Shown piece by piece: positions 37,687-45,483 of a DNA stretch of 64,000 bases; within the stretch, counting starts at the first letter, position 1; every line of letters begins with the position of its first letter. The notes below the pieces were generated by a model, which was given only the letters and a program-made list of their open reading frames with translations, made no database searches and had not been told where the DNA came from. The DNA lies in NCBI RefSeq assembly GCF_000025985.1, contig NC_003228.3:2604001-2668000 (forward strand). The letters run 5' to 3'. A program made the translations under genes and the position numbers. This DNA comes from Bacteroides fragilis NCTC 9343 (GTDB lineage: Bacteria; Bacteroidota; Bacteroidia; Bacteroidales; Bacteroidaceae).

Positions 37687-38415
37687 TTAAAATATAACTC
37701 CGAGTGAAAAACTAAGCACATTGTCACGACGTCGAAAGGTGATATTGCTTACTTCCGGTCTACCTTCCATATCTATATTATCGTATGTTACTGATTTTGA
37801 TAAATTGTGAAGCCCTTGCTCGTATCGAAAATCGAAAAAAATGCGGGAGATGTTGACACTAACGCCAATTACTGCACTGACATTGAAGGGATACAGCTTT
37901 TCGTGGATACCCTGTTGATCAAAGTTCTCAAAAGTGATTTTATTCTTCTTATTCCACAAGTATCTTAGTTTCGGTCCTGCAAAGAGAGACATTGTGTAAG
38001 GACCTTGTTTTACTACATGATAACCATATAGTAATGGAAAATCAATGCTGTGGATAGTGGAACTGACCGATGCATAGTCAGGTTCAATGTCGGGATGCTG
38101 TGAGCCGAGTTTATCGAAAGAAATCTCGCACCTGCTGATATTGTACGAGATTTCCGGTTGTATAAAATGCCTTTTCATGTTCAAGCGCATAAAGAGAGCA
38201 CCGAAATATCCTATTTTGTAGTTGTTCTGAATTTCGTCAATGGTTACATCTTTAATTTTCAGATCAGAAACCAGAAACATAGAAGAGTTGAATCCACCCC
38301 TGATTCCTACATTTATTTTGCGGTCATCCGGGTGTCTTTCCTTTTTATGATTGTCTTCCCCATAAGCGGCAAAAGCAATCCATATCGATATAAAAAGGAG
38401 AACTATTCGTTTCAC
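37687..38415 (-). CDS. PorT-like outer-membrane beta-barrel protein (GTG start)
   Basis: A 242-residue protein when read from the GTG at 38415. That GTG overlaps the stop of the preceding gene as GTGA, and it places the signal peptide (VKRIVLLFISIWIAFAAYG) at the N-terminus; the longer TTG frame to 38439 would bury it. The mature part shows paired strands (NVGIRGGFNSSMF, HFIQPEISYNIS, MSLFAGPKLRYLW, RDNVLSFSLGVIF) of the outer-membrane barrel class often called PorT-like. Function unknown. Translationally coupled to the flavin reductase. Confidence 0.8.
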   Translation of the reverse strand: MKRIVLLFISIWIAFAAYGEDNHKKERHPDDRKINVGIRGGFNSSMFLVSDLKIKDVTIDEIQNNYKIGYFGALFMRLNMKRHFIQPEISYNISRCEISFDKLGSQHPDIEPDYASVSSTIHSIDFPLLYGYHVVKQGPYTMSLFAGPKLRYLWNKKNKITFENFDQQGIHEKLYPFNVSAVIGVSVNISRIFFDFRYEQGLHNLSKSVTYDNIDMEGRPEVSNITFRRRDNVLSFSLGVIF

Positions 38416-38993
38416 TTTGTTTTCTTTTCTACTGACCAACCGAATTTTCCTATCTTTTCTCCTAAATTATAATATCCTCCGTGTACATATACAAGCGGAT
38501 TTGCTTCTGCCAGTTCCAACTTTCCGGTTTCCCGGTTTAGATGACGATCATCTGCACGGATGTTTACTACGTCAGAAATAAACATGTCATGTGATCCCAG
38601 AGATACGATTTCTTTCACACGGCATTCAATACAAAGGGGAGATTCTTCAATGAGAGGTGCATTCACTACAGAACATTTGCCCGGGGTTAGTTTCATTTCT
38701 TCAAACTTATGATAATCCTTCCCTGAACGTACCCCACACCAATCTGTTGCGAATGCCATATCCCGGGTTGTTAAATTGATCACAAATTCCATATTCTTTT
38801 TTATAATAGGATAAGAATGACGTTCGGGACGAACAGAAATGTAACACATCGGCGGATTGGTACAAATGGTTCCGGTCCATGCCACCGTAAGTATATTGTA
38901 TTCGCTTTCATCGCTTCCGCAACTTACCAATACGGCAGGCAACGGATAAATCAGAGTTCCGGGCTTCCAGTCTTGCTTCATCTTTTTATTCAC
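38412..38993 (-). CDS. Flavin reductase-family protein (FMN-binding split barrel)
   Basis: A 193-residue cytoplasmic protein. It shows LPAVLVSCGSDESEYNILTVAWTGTICTNPP at the N-terminus (about residues 18-48) and ISVRPERHSYPII, EFVINLTT, GVRSGKDYHKFE, all typical of the flavin-reductase-like FMN-binding split-barrel family. Substrate unknown. It begins 73 bases after pyrI, behind a perfect 10-bp hairpin, and overlaps the next gene by four bases. Confidence 0.85.
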   Translation of the reverse strand: MNKKMKQDWKPGTLIYPLPAVLVSCGSDESEYNILTVAWTGTICTNPPMCYISVRPERHSYPIIKKNMEFVINLTTRDMAFATDWCGVRSGKDYHKFEEMKLTPGKCSVVNAPLIEESPLCIECRVKEIVSLGSHDMFISDVVNIRADDRHLNRETGKLELAEANPLVYVHGGYYNLGEKIGKFGWSVEKKTK

Positions 38994-39007
38994 TTTATAT
39001 GTTACGA

Positions 39008-39053
39008 GCTACGAGTTACGTCCGACATCGTTTAGCGGTCTAGAACTCGTAGC
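39008..39053 (-). terminator. Hairpin after pyrI
   Basis: gctacgagtt (39008-39017) and aactcgtagc (39044-39053) form a perfect 10-bp stem in the gap between pyrI and the flavin reductase gene. It likely reduces read-through from pyrBI. Confidence 0.55.
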
Positions 39054-39066
39054 TTGCAGTGCATAA

Positions 39067-39528
39067 CTAAATGATTGTAATATCTTCTCTTTTTTGTTCT
39101 TTCTCGCAGTAATGACATTTTATAACACAATTGTCTTTGTCGATCACATGAAATAAAGTAGCCATCGGTTCATTATTCGTGATACATTTGGGATTAGCAC
39201 ATTTTACGATAGCTTTTAACTCGTCAGGCATTCGCACTTCTTTTTTTTCTACTACTTCGTAATCACGGATGATGTTCAGTTTCACATGAGGGGCTACTAC
39301 GGAAATTCGATTGATTTCTTCGTCACAGAAAAATTTATCGGCAATCTTGATGATTCCTTTCTTACCTAGTTTTTTACTGTCCAAATTGAATCCGATAGTA
39401 ATATTAGTCGTCATGTGTTCCAATCCGAGCAATGAAACTACCGTAAAAAGTTTCTCTGAAGGTATATGATCGATAACAGTGCCATTTTTCAGTGCGGCCA
39501 CCTGTAATGCTTGTTTATTCTCGCTCAT
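39067..39528 (-). CDS. pyrI: Aspartate carbamoyltransferase regulatory chain
   Basis: A 153-residue regulatory subunit that binds CTP/ATP and tunes PyrB. The N-terminal allosteric domain starts [16 protein letters not shown]. The C-terminal zinc domain has Cys pairs in [10 protein letters not shown] and IKCHYCEK. It lies 4 bases after pyrB, so the two chains are made together. Normal length. Confidence 0.96.
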
Positions 39529-39532
39529 GATT

Positions 39533-40459
39533 TTATAAAATATCTTGTAAAGTGATTCCTAATACATCGCAAAGTATAGCTTGACGGGCATAGAGTCCAT
39601 TTTGCGCTTGTTGAAAATAATAAGCTTTCGGACTGTCATCCACATCATAAGCAATTTCATTGACACGTGGTAACGGATGAAGAATACGAAGGTTAGAACG
39701 AGTATTTTCAAGCATTTTCGCTTTAAGGATATATACGTTTTTTACCCGTTCATATTCCATTAGATCAGTGAAACGTTCACGTTGTACGCGGGTCATGTAA
39801 AGGATATCAGCATCCTTAATTACCTCTTCGTTAAAGTCCGTATGCTCTACATATTTTATATTGTGCTCTTTGCAATATATTTTATATTCTTCCGGCATTT
39901 TCAGTTCCTCGGGGGCAATAAAGTGGAAAGTCGGGTTAAAGTGGCGCATAGCCATCAGTAAAGAGTGTACGGTACGTCCGTATTTCAAATCACCTACCAA
40001 ATAGATATTCAGATTCTCCAGTGTACCTTGTGTTTTATATATAGAATAGAGATCGAGCATCGTTTGCGAAGGATGCTGGTTGGCTCCGTCTCCGGCATTT
40101 ACGATAGGTACCGGAGCCACTTCACTTGCATAGCGTGCTGCTCCTTCCAGATAATGTCTCATAACAATCACATCAGCGTAATTACTCACCATCATAATGG
40201 TATCTTTCAGAGTCTCCCCCTTGGATGAACTGGTGGCTTTGGGATCCGAAAATCCGATTACCCGTGCGCCTAGTCGATTGGCAGCAGTTTCGAAACTTAG
40301 TCGGGTACGCGTAGAAGGTTCAAAGAACAGGGTAGCGACTACTTTGCCTTCCAATAACCGGCGGTTGGGATTCTTTTCAAATTGTTTCGCCATTTCGAGC
40401 ATATAGAGAATTTTCTCCCTCGAATGCTCCGCTATGGTTACTAAACTTCTGTTTTCCAT
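39533..40459 (-). CDS. pyrB: Aspartate carbamoyltransferase catalytic chain
   Basis: First committed step of pyrimidine synthesis: carbamoyl phosphate plus aspartate gives carbamoyl aspartate. 308 residues. The carbamoyl-phosphate loop is [13 protein letters not shown] (STRTR at 49-53), with the mobile loop [23 protein letters not shown] and HPLPRVNEI near the end. First gene of the pyrBI operon. A near-consensus -7 box TATCTTTA lies at 40507-40500 on the minus strand. Confidence 0.97.
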
Positions 40460-40499
40460 ATCGTTATATGTTTATTGATATATCCTTTATTTCGGTTTG

Positions 40500-40507
40500 T
40501 AAAGATA
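40500..40507 (-). promoter_or_regulatory. Possible -7 box for pyrBI
   Basis: TAAAGATA on plus reads TATCTTTA on minus, one mismatch from TAnnTTTG, 41 bases ahead of pyrB. Confidence 0.4.
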
Positions 40508-40593
40508 CGAAGAAAAAAATAGGTTCTGCAAGATTTTCATCGTCTTTTTATGAGTAATTCCACTACTATGATTATTTATATTTTGCATAATTA

Positions 40594-40625
40594 TTTGGAA
40601 AATATGCGCAAAAGTATTACCTTTG
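40594..40625 (+). promoter_or_regulatory. Strong promoter upstream of the lysO leader
   Basis: TTTG (-33, 40594-40597), a 20-base spacer and TACCTTTG (-7, 40618-40625) are an ideal Bacteroides promoter. Transcription would start near 40632, leaving a leader of about 260 bases before the first lysO gene. Confidence 0.75.
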
Positions 40626-40631
40626 CACTGT

Positions 40632-40890
40632 AATTAATGAATAATATGAACCGATTGTTTACTACATATAGCATACATAATGCCGTGCAAGAAAATAAGA
40701 TTCTGTACGGACACTGCATTGTGCATGTACATTGGTTTAGCGGATTTATCTGAATTACTCCCTGTTTTGTAGTTTGATTTATCTCTTTTCGTTCACTTAT
40801 TAATATAAGGTGAAAGAGAGGATCTGTCCGGCAGCTTATACATAAAAGTTGCCAGGGAGTGCATTGTGTAACTTTTTAAAATATACGAGT
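40632..40890 (+). other. Long leader of the lysO genes
   Basis: The 431-base gap between pyrB and lysO holds two divergent promoters and this leader. It contains a 35-codon ORF, the palindromic tgcattgtgca near 40716, and a hairpin with ggcagctt and aagttgcc arms near 40832-40855 just ahead of the start. No match to the lysine riboswitch pattern was seen by eye. It may be regulatory RNA. Confidence 0.4.
40646..40753 (+). CDS. Possible 35-residue leader peptide
   Basis: An ATG 14 bases after the predicted transcription start opens a 35-codon frame (MNRLFTTYSIHNAVQENK at its start) ending TGA at 40753. It has four His and an aromatic-rich second half (HCIVHVHWFSGFI). It could be a translated leader controlling lysO, or chance; no homologue is known to me. 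Confidence 0.3.
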   Translation: MNRLFTTYSIHNAVQENKILYGHCIVHVHWFSGFI

Positions 40891-41169
40891 ATGTTTTCCA
40901 TTATATCTATCATGTTTTTAGGTATTGGCATCGGTTATTTGCTGCGTAACCTGAAATTTCTGGAGAAAGTAGAAAAGAGTACTTCGCTTACGATATTCCT
41001 GCTACTTTTCGTGCTGGGCCTTTCGATAGGCTCCAATAGTTTAATCGTAAATAATCTGGGTAAATTCGGATGGCAAGCCATTGTGTTGGCTACTTCAAGT
41101 ATCTTGGGCAGCATGTTGGCTTCTTTTCTCGTATTACGCCTGTTTTTCAAGAAAGGAGGAAAGTCATGA
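40891..41169 (+). CDS. LysO-family exporter, N-terminal part as a separate gene
   Basis: A 92-residue protein from the ATG at 40891 with three hydrophobic helices (MFSIISIMFLGIGIGYLL, LTIFLLLFVLGLSIG, IVLATSSILGSMLASFLVL). It corresponds to the first third of the lysine exporter LysO (YbjE/DUF340). The upstream TTG at 40849 is a less likely start. Its stop overlaps the next start as ATGA, so the two halves are probably translated together and assemble into one transporter. Confidence 0.75.
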   Translation: MFSIISIMFLGIGIGYLLRNLKFLEKVEKSTSLTIFLLLFVLGLSIGSNSLIVNNLGKFGWQAIVLATSSILGSMLASFLVLRLFFKKGGKS

Positions 41170-41786
41170 AAAGCAGTCTAATTGTTGTTGCATTTTTCTG
41201 TATAGGTTGTCTGGTCGGAATCTTCAATGATTTCCAGTTTGACATGCACAATCTTTCTATGTACATACTTTATGCGTTGATGTTGCAGGTTGGCATCAGT
41301 ATCGGGAGCAATAAGAATCTGAAATTTCTGATCAAAAGCCTACGTCCCAATATGCTTTTAGTGCCGATAGCTACCATTGTCGGAACTCTTCTTTTTTCAG
41401 CTTTTGCCAGTTTATTGCTGAGTCAGTGGAGTGTATTCGATTGTATGGCGGTAGGAAGCGGATTTGCTTATTATTCCCTTTCATCTATTTTGATTACTCA
41501 ATTCAAAGAGGCTTCTGTCGGATTACAGTTGGCAACAGAGCTTGGCACTATTGCTTTGCTGGCTAATATCTTCCGTGAGATGATGGCATTGCTGGGTGCA
41601 CCGTTAATCCGAAAATACTTTGGAAAACTGGCACCAATTTCTGCAGCCGGAGTAAATTCAATGGATGTATTGTTGCCATCCATCACCCTTTATTCCGGAA
41701 AGGATATGATACCCGTTGCCATTTTTCATGGTATTCTCATTGATATGAGTGTACCTTTCTTTGTTTCATTGTTCTGCAGTTTATAG
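41166..41786 (+). CDS. LysO-family exporter, C-terminal part as a separate gene
   Basis: A 206-residue membrane protein with about six helices. Motifs ALMLQVGISIGSN, AVGSGFAYYSLSSILI, LGTIALLANIFREMMALLGAPLI and GVNSMDVLLPSI are those of the LysO/DUF340 C-terminal region. In E. coli one chain of about 300 residues carries both parts and exports lysine. Here they are two coupled genes. Substrate is inferred from the family. Confidence 0.82.
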   Translation: MKSSLIVVAFFCIGCLVGIFNDFQFDMHNLSMYILYALMLQVGISIGSNKNLKFLIKSLRPNMLLVPIATIVGTLLFSAFASLLLSQWSVFDCMAVGSGFAYYSLSSILITQFKEASVGLQLATELGTIALLANIFREMMALLGAPLIRKYFGKLAPISAAGVNSMDVLLPSITLYSGKDMIPVAIFHGILIDMSVPFFVSLFCSL

Positions 41787-42716
41787 TCATATTTCTTCAT
41801 TAACTATCTCCCAGCCATTAATCTTGATAATGACCGGGATGTAGTTATCGAAGGATATTTCAATGGTGAAATCATGGTTATGCTCAAAATCAATATTGGG
41901 ATTTCCGCCTATAAGTTTACCAATAAGATTCTCATCATAGCGGATTGTACCAGTTTTGTCGGCAATTCGCAGCCAGGGTTCTCTATCCTTTTCCAGCCTC
42001 ATTACATTGAAGTCGGCAATCAACGGATTTGATTGTTCCGATGATGCTTCATAAATGGGAATATAGGTTATCCGGTCATCATCGGAGAATTGTGAATCAT
42101 ATCCATACTTACCGTTATTATCCTCTATATAAATGTTGTCACTTCTATCTTGATTCAAATTATGAGCAATAACCCGGATATGATTCGTCATTTGTTTCAA
42201 GTTTATCAATACGATTGTTTTTTCTTTACTGTTAAGCTCCACTATATCGTGCATACCATGATAGAGCAGTTTGGGCTGATTGGTTACCTGGTTGTCCTCC
42301 TGACGTTTTACAGATAGAAAGAAATCATCGATATAAGTTTTCCTCGGCACACATTCAGAAGTCTGATAAGTACTTTTATCATAGCCACCCCATGCTACAA
42401 ATTGGTAACTGCCCTGTTTGTAAGGCAGCTCCATGACATAATCGTCGTTGATTGAAGTCATAGAATCGTTTACCTGAGAGATAAAAAGTCCTTTTTCATC
42501 GAATATGAAAACAGCCAATCGATCAACACCTTGCGCAGTGCTCAGTCTTGAGTCTGCATTTGTATCATAGCTGAATTTGAGAGCCAGCCCTCCATCATCC
42601 CGGGGACATCCGGACATATCTTCCCGGATACAATTCGTGAGTACGAAATGCAATATAATGAATATGAATACTCTGAATCCGGCTTCTATCTTGCAGGTAA
42701 ACATTCTGTGGGGCAT
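41787..42716 (-). CDS. FimB/Mfa2-family fimbrial anchor lipoprotein
   Basis: A 309-residue lipoprotein with a lipobox near LTNCIRED. GLALKFSYD followed by VDRLAVFIFDEKGLFI is the typical FimB/Mfa2 start, two transthyretin-like domains being expected. Such proteins anchor the fimbrial shaft to the outer membrane and limit its length. It lies 11 bases after the major pilin gene. The exact start is uncertain: the first ATG gives a long N-region before the hydrophobic core. Confidence 0.82.
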   Translation of the reverse strand: MPHRMFTCKIEAGFRVFIFIILHFVLTNCIREDMSGCPRDDGGLALKFSYDTNADSRLSTAQGVDRLAVFIFDEKGLFISQVNDSMTSINDDYVMELPYKQGSYQFVAWGGYDKSTYQTSECVPRKTYIDDFFLSVKRQEDNQVTNQPKLLYHGMHDIVELNSKEKTIVLINLKQMTNHIRVIAHNLNQDRSDNIYIEDNNGKYGYDSQFSDDDRITYIPIYEASSEQSNPLIADFNVMRLEKDREPWLRIADKTGTIRYDENLIGKLIGGNPNIDFEHNHDFTIEISFDNYIPVIIKINGWEIVNEEI

Positions 42717-42727
42717 TAATTAGCTGG

Positions 42728-44107
42728 TTATAAATCGTGATCTTCTTCAATCACCTCCCAAGGGATAATCTGGATGTCGACCCCAATCCATGAATTAGGC
42801 TTGATTGGTTCTCCTCTGTCAAAATTGTCCGAAGGATTTCCCGGTGCTTGTATAGAATTGATGTTGATCTTGAAATATTGGTTTCTGTAGATATTATAAG
42901 GAGCCTGCGGTGTGACTGCGTCACCGTTAACAAAAATATGATAGTAACACAATCCGTTGCTATACGTATTCTCCGATAATAGGTAGATCCCATTGATAGA
43001 TGGCATTTGCGGAGTATTCGCGGCACATAGCTCCGCAAACTTTTCTGCCGTAGGTCCATCTATAAAGTAATTGGCAACACCATCGGCAGTCCGCACGACA
43101 AAGAATGTTTTATCCACCGGTTTCGGATTGACGATGATTTCAAAATCAGCCGCAACTGTAGGGGGATTTTTTTTGGCAGATATGATGTTAGTGGGTGTAA
43201 ATACCCCGCTGACACTGATAAAAGTTGCTGCATCCACATTGGATGTACCCGAAATATACTGGAATGCATTTTCCGTAGCATAAGAAAAAGAGGTAGGCAC
43301 ATCAGCCGAAGCATAAACGTTGATGGCATCTGTTCCCCTCGTAAAATCTTCTGCGGTATAATTAGCCCAATTATAGTCTTTGATGAGAGCGTCTCTGTTA
43401 TCCTGAATAAAGTAGAATTTTTTATTCAGGTTTCTCCAGCCGAACTTCAGATCTGTCATCGTTCCGCCTCCGTTCACCACAAAGCTCTGTGATTGGAACA
43501 CCGCCGCTTTTGCAGTGACGCGATTCACAGAAATGGTTATGTGATTGTTTTCGGCTTCACTTTTCTTCTCATATAAATCAGCAGCGGGCGTAAGGGTCGG
43601 ATAAGCACTATTGAACATGACAAATCCATTTGTTTGATCCGCCAATTTTGTTATTTCTTGTGTGAAATCTTTATAGCTGAATGCACCCAATCCGTTAGAA
43701 GTAATATAGTTCACTATTTCTGCATTAAGGTTTACTCCCGCAAAAATATATTTATCCGTCTTTTTAGTGCTGATCGGTTGGCTGGTCATCCAGGTAGAAC
43801 TCCCGGCTGGTTTCTGTGTGAGTGTACCTCCTGCGACCGTAAATTCAGCTACAGTAGGTGTATTGGGAGATTCTGCGTCATAAATAAACACATGTAAGGA
43901 TTTCACAGTGTTTTCCGCTGCAATTCCCGGATCTGTAGATACTGCACGTGTCTTCGATGCGTGGGGAATGTTGATGGAAAAAGAGGCATATGCATCCGGG
44001 GCAATTACGTCCGGATTCCTGGACTGGTCAACCCAATCATTGTCATTGCTGCATGCAGCCATAGTCAATGCAACCAGTGTAGTCATAAAGATTTTACTTG
44101 TTTTCAT
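42728..44107 (-). CDS. Mfa1-family major fimbrial subunit lipoprotein
   Basis: A 459-residue pilin precursor. The signal ends in a lipobox (VALTMAACSNDND). A FimA/Mfa1 N-terminal domain follows (VKSLHVFIYDAE) and a C-terminal domain ends WIGVDIQIIPWEVIEEDHDL, which would include the donor strand exposed after protease cleavage. These pilins polymerise by strand exchange after lipid-chain removal by an arginine-type protease. Followed 11 bases later by the anchor gene. A -7 box lies at 44151-44158. Confidence 0.85.
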   Translation of the reverse strand: MKTSKIFMTTLVALTMAACSNDNDWVDQSRNPDVIAPDAYASFSINIPHASKTRAVSTDPGIAAENTVKSLHVFIYDAESPNTPTVAEFTVAGGTLTQKPAGSSTWMTSQPISTKKTDKYIFAGVNLNAEIVNYITSNGLGAFSYKDFTQEITKLADQTNGFVMFNSAYPTLTPAADLYEKKSEAENNHITISVNRVTAKAAVFQSQSFVVNGGGTMTDLKFGWRNLNKKFYFIQDNRDALIKDYNWANYTAEDFTRGTDAINVYASADVPTSFSYATENAFQYISGTSNVDAATFISVSGVFTPTNIISAKKNPPTVAADFEIIVNPKPVDKTFFVVRTADGVANYFIDGPTAEKFAELCAANTPQMPSINGIYLLSENTYSNGLCYYHIFVNGDAVTPQAPYNIYRNQYFKININSIQAPGNPSDNFDRGEPIKPNSWIGVDIQIIPWEVIEEDHDL

Positions 44108-44150
44108 TATCTTTTTATTTAGGTGGATATACTACATTTTTTTCAGATAA

Positions 44151-44158
44151 CAAATATA
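44151..44158 (-). promoter_or_regulatory. -7 box for the major fimbrial gene
   Basis: CAAATATA on plus is TATATTTG on minus, an exact -7 match 43 bases ahead of the ATG. The 234-base gap to the divergent regulator also holds an 8-bp inverted pair (caatccct 44224-44231, agggattg 44271-44278) and gtttcg/cgaaac at 44282-44298. Confidence 0.5.
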
Positions 44159-44341
44159 CCTTCCAGACAACAACGATTTGTGACTTTAAAAATGTATTTA
44201 TAAACAAAAAGTGTCTATTGAAGCAATCCCTGCAAAAGAAAGCTCTGATAATGCAACGCACCGTCATCAAAGGGATTGTTCGTTTCGATAGGCGAAACAA
44301 AAGTTACAGATTACTTGTTTACAGATAAAAATATAAAAACA

Positions 44342-45304
44342 ATGATTATGCGTAATATAAATACAGATTTAATAGATGCAATGAAAATATACTTACCCAA
44401 GGGGAATAATCTTGCAAATGCGCTGATGGATATTCTTTACCTTGGCAAAGAAGCTACTTACAGGCGGTTGCGGGGTGAAGTACCGTTCACTTTTGCCGAA
44501 GTTGCCACCATATCTCAACACATGGGCATCTCTCTTGATAAAATAGTAGGGGCCGATTTGAATGACAACGCTATTGTTAATCTGAATATGTTGCAATGCC
44601 AACGCCCTACGGAGACCTATTATTCTATTATCGATTCGTATATAAAGTTGTTCGGTCAATTGATTGAACGGGAAAGTTCGGAAAGAAGCACCTCTTCAAA
44701 TACCGTTCCACAAACCCTGTATTTAAAGTATGAAGCCTTATCCAAATTCCAACTTTTCAAATGGATTTACCAGCATGAAAGTACATATGCAGGCAGACAT
44801 TATGAAGATTTGGAGATTCCAGAAAAATTGATTGACAAGCAAAAAGAATTTGTAAATCTGTCTCAGCTATTCCAGTCAACCAATTATATATGGGATAAAG
44901 AGATATTTATCAGATTGGTCAATGAGGTCAAGTTTTTCTTAAATATCAATCTGATATCAGAAGACAGTGTAAAAAGAATAAAAAAGGAATTATTGATATT
45001 GCTGAATGAATTGGAAAAAATTTCAGCTCAGGGAAAATATTCATCCGGAAAAGATGTGAAAATATATATATCCGATATCAATTTTGAGTCTACATATAGT
45101 TATGTAGAAACAGATATTTACCATCAATGCCTGATAGGGGTCTTTTCCATTAATTCCATAACTTCGAAAGATGATTTTCTATTTCAGCACTTGAAGCTAT
45201 GGATACAGTCATTAAAGAAGTATTCAACTTTGATTTCGCAGAGTGGCGAGGTTCAGCGAATCCATTTCTTTAACCGGCAACAAGAACTGGTGAAAAGTTT
45301 ATGA
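44342..45304 (+). CDS. Putative transcriptional regulator of the fimbrial locus
   Basis: A 320-residue cytoplasmic protein read from ATG 44342 (start MIMRNINTDL). Residues about 15-75 look like a helix-turn-helix domain of the Cro/C1 type (NLANALMDILYLGKEATYRRLRG, FAEVATISQHMGISLDKIVG). The remainder is helical and AT-rich without a domain I know. Divergent from the pilin genes and directly ahead of a tip-like gene, it probably controls fimbrial expression. This is inference from position and the HTH-like segment. Confidence 0.65.
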   Translation: MIMRNINTDLIDAMKIYLPKGNNLANALMDILYLGKEATYRRLRGEVPFTFAEVATISQHMGISLDKIVGADLNDNAIVNLNMLQCQRPTETYYSIIDSYIKLFGQLIERESSERSTSSNTVPQTLYLKYEALSKFQLFKWIYQHESTYAGRHYEDLEIPEKLIDKQKEFVNLSQLFQSTNYIWDKEIFIRLVNEVKFFLNINLISEDSVKRIKKELLILLNELEKISAQGKYSSGKDVKIYISDINFESTYSYVETDIYHQCLIGVFSINSITSKDDFLFQHLKLWIQSLKKYSTLISQSGEVQRIHFFNRQQELVKSL

Positions 45305-45483
45305 CGAAGTTTCGAAAATAGATACACGTCTTTACACACATTTCCGATTGTTGCATAATTGGACAATAAATTCATGTGAGATGTGATAATAGAAAAATCT
45401 TTGTTTACACCATTCATTAAACGCCACGGATTCTTTCCTGAAAAAGTCCATCTTTGTATCTGAGAAAATAAACCTAAGCCCTA

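Noticed and set aside
38416..38439. TTG start eight codons upstream for the PorT-like protein
   Set aside because: It buries the signal peptide; the GTG at 38415 in a GTGA overlap is more natural.
40632..40890. Lysine riboswitch in the lysO leader
   Set aside because: The conserved lysine-element core was not recognisable by eye; kept only as an unclassified leader.
44159..44341. Invertible promoter at the fimbrial locus
   Set aside because: The inverted pairs are short (6-8 bp) and close together; no recombinase gene is in view.
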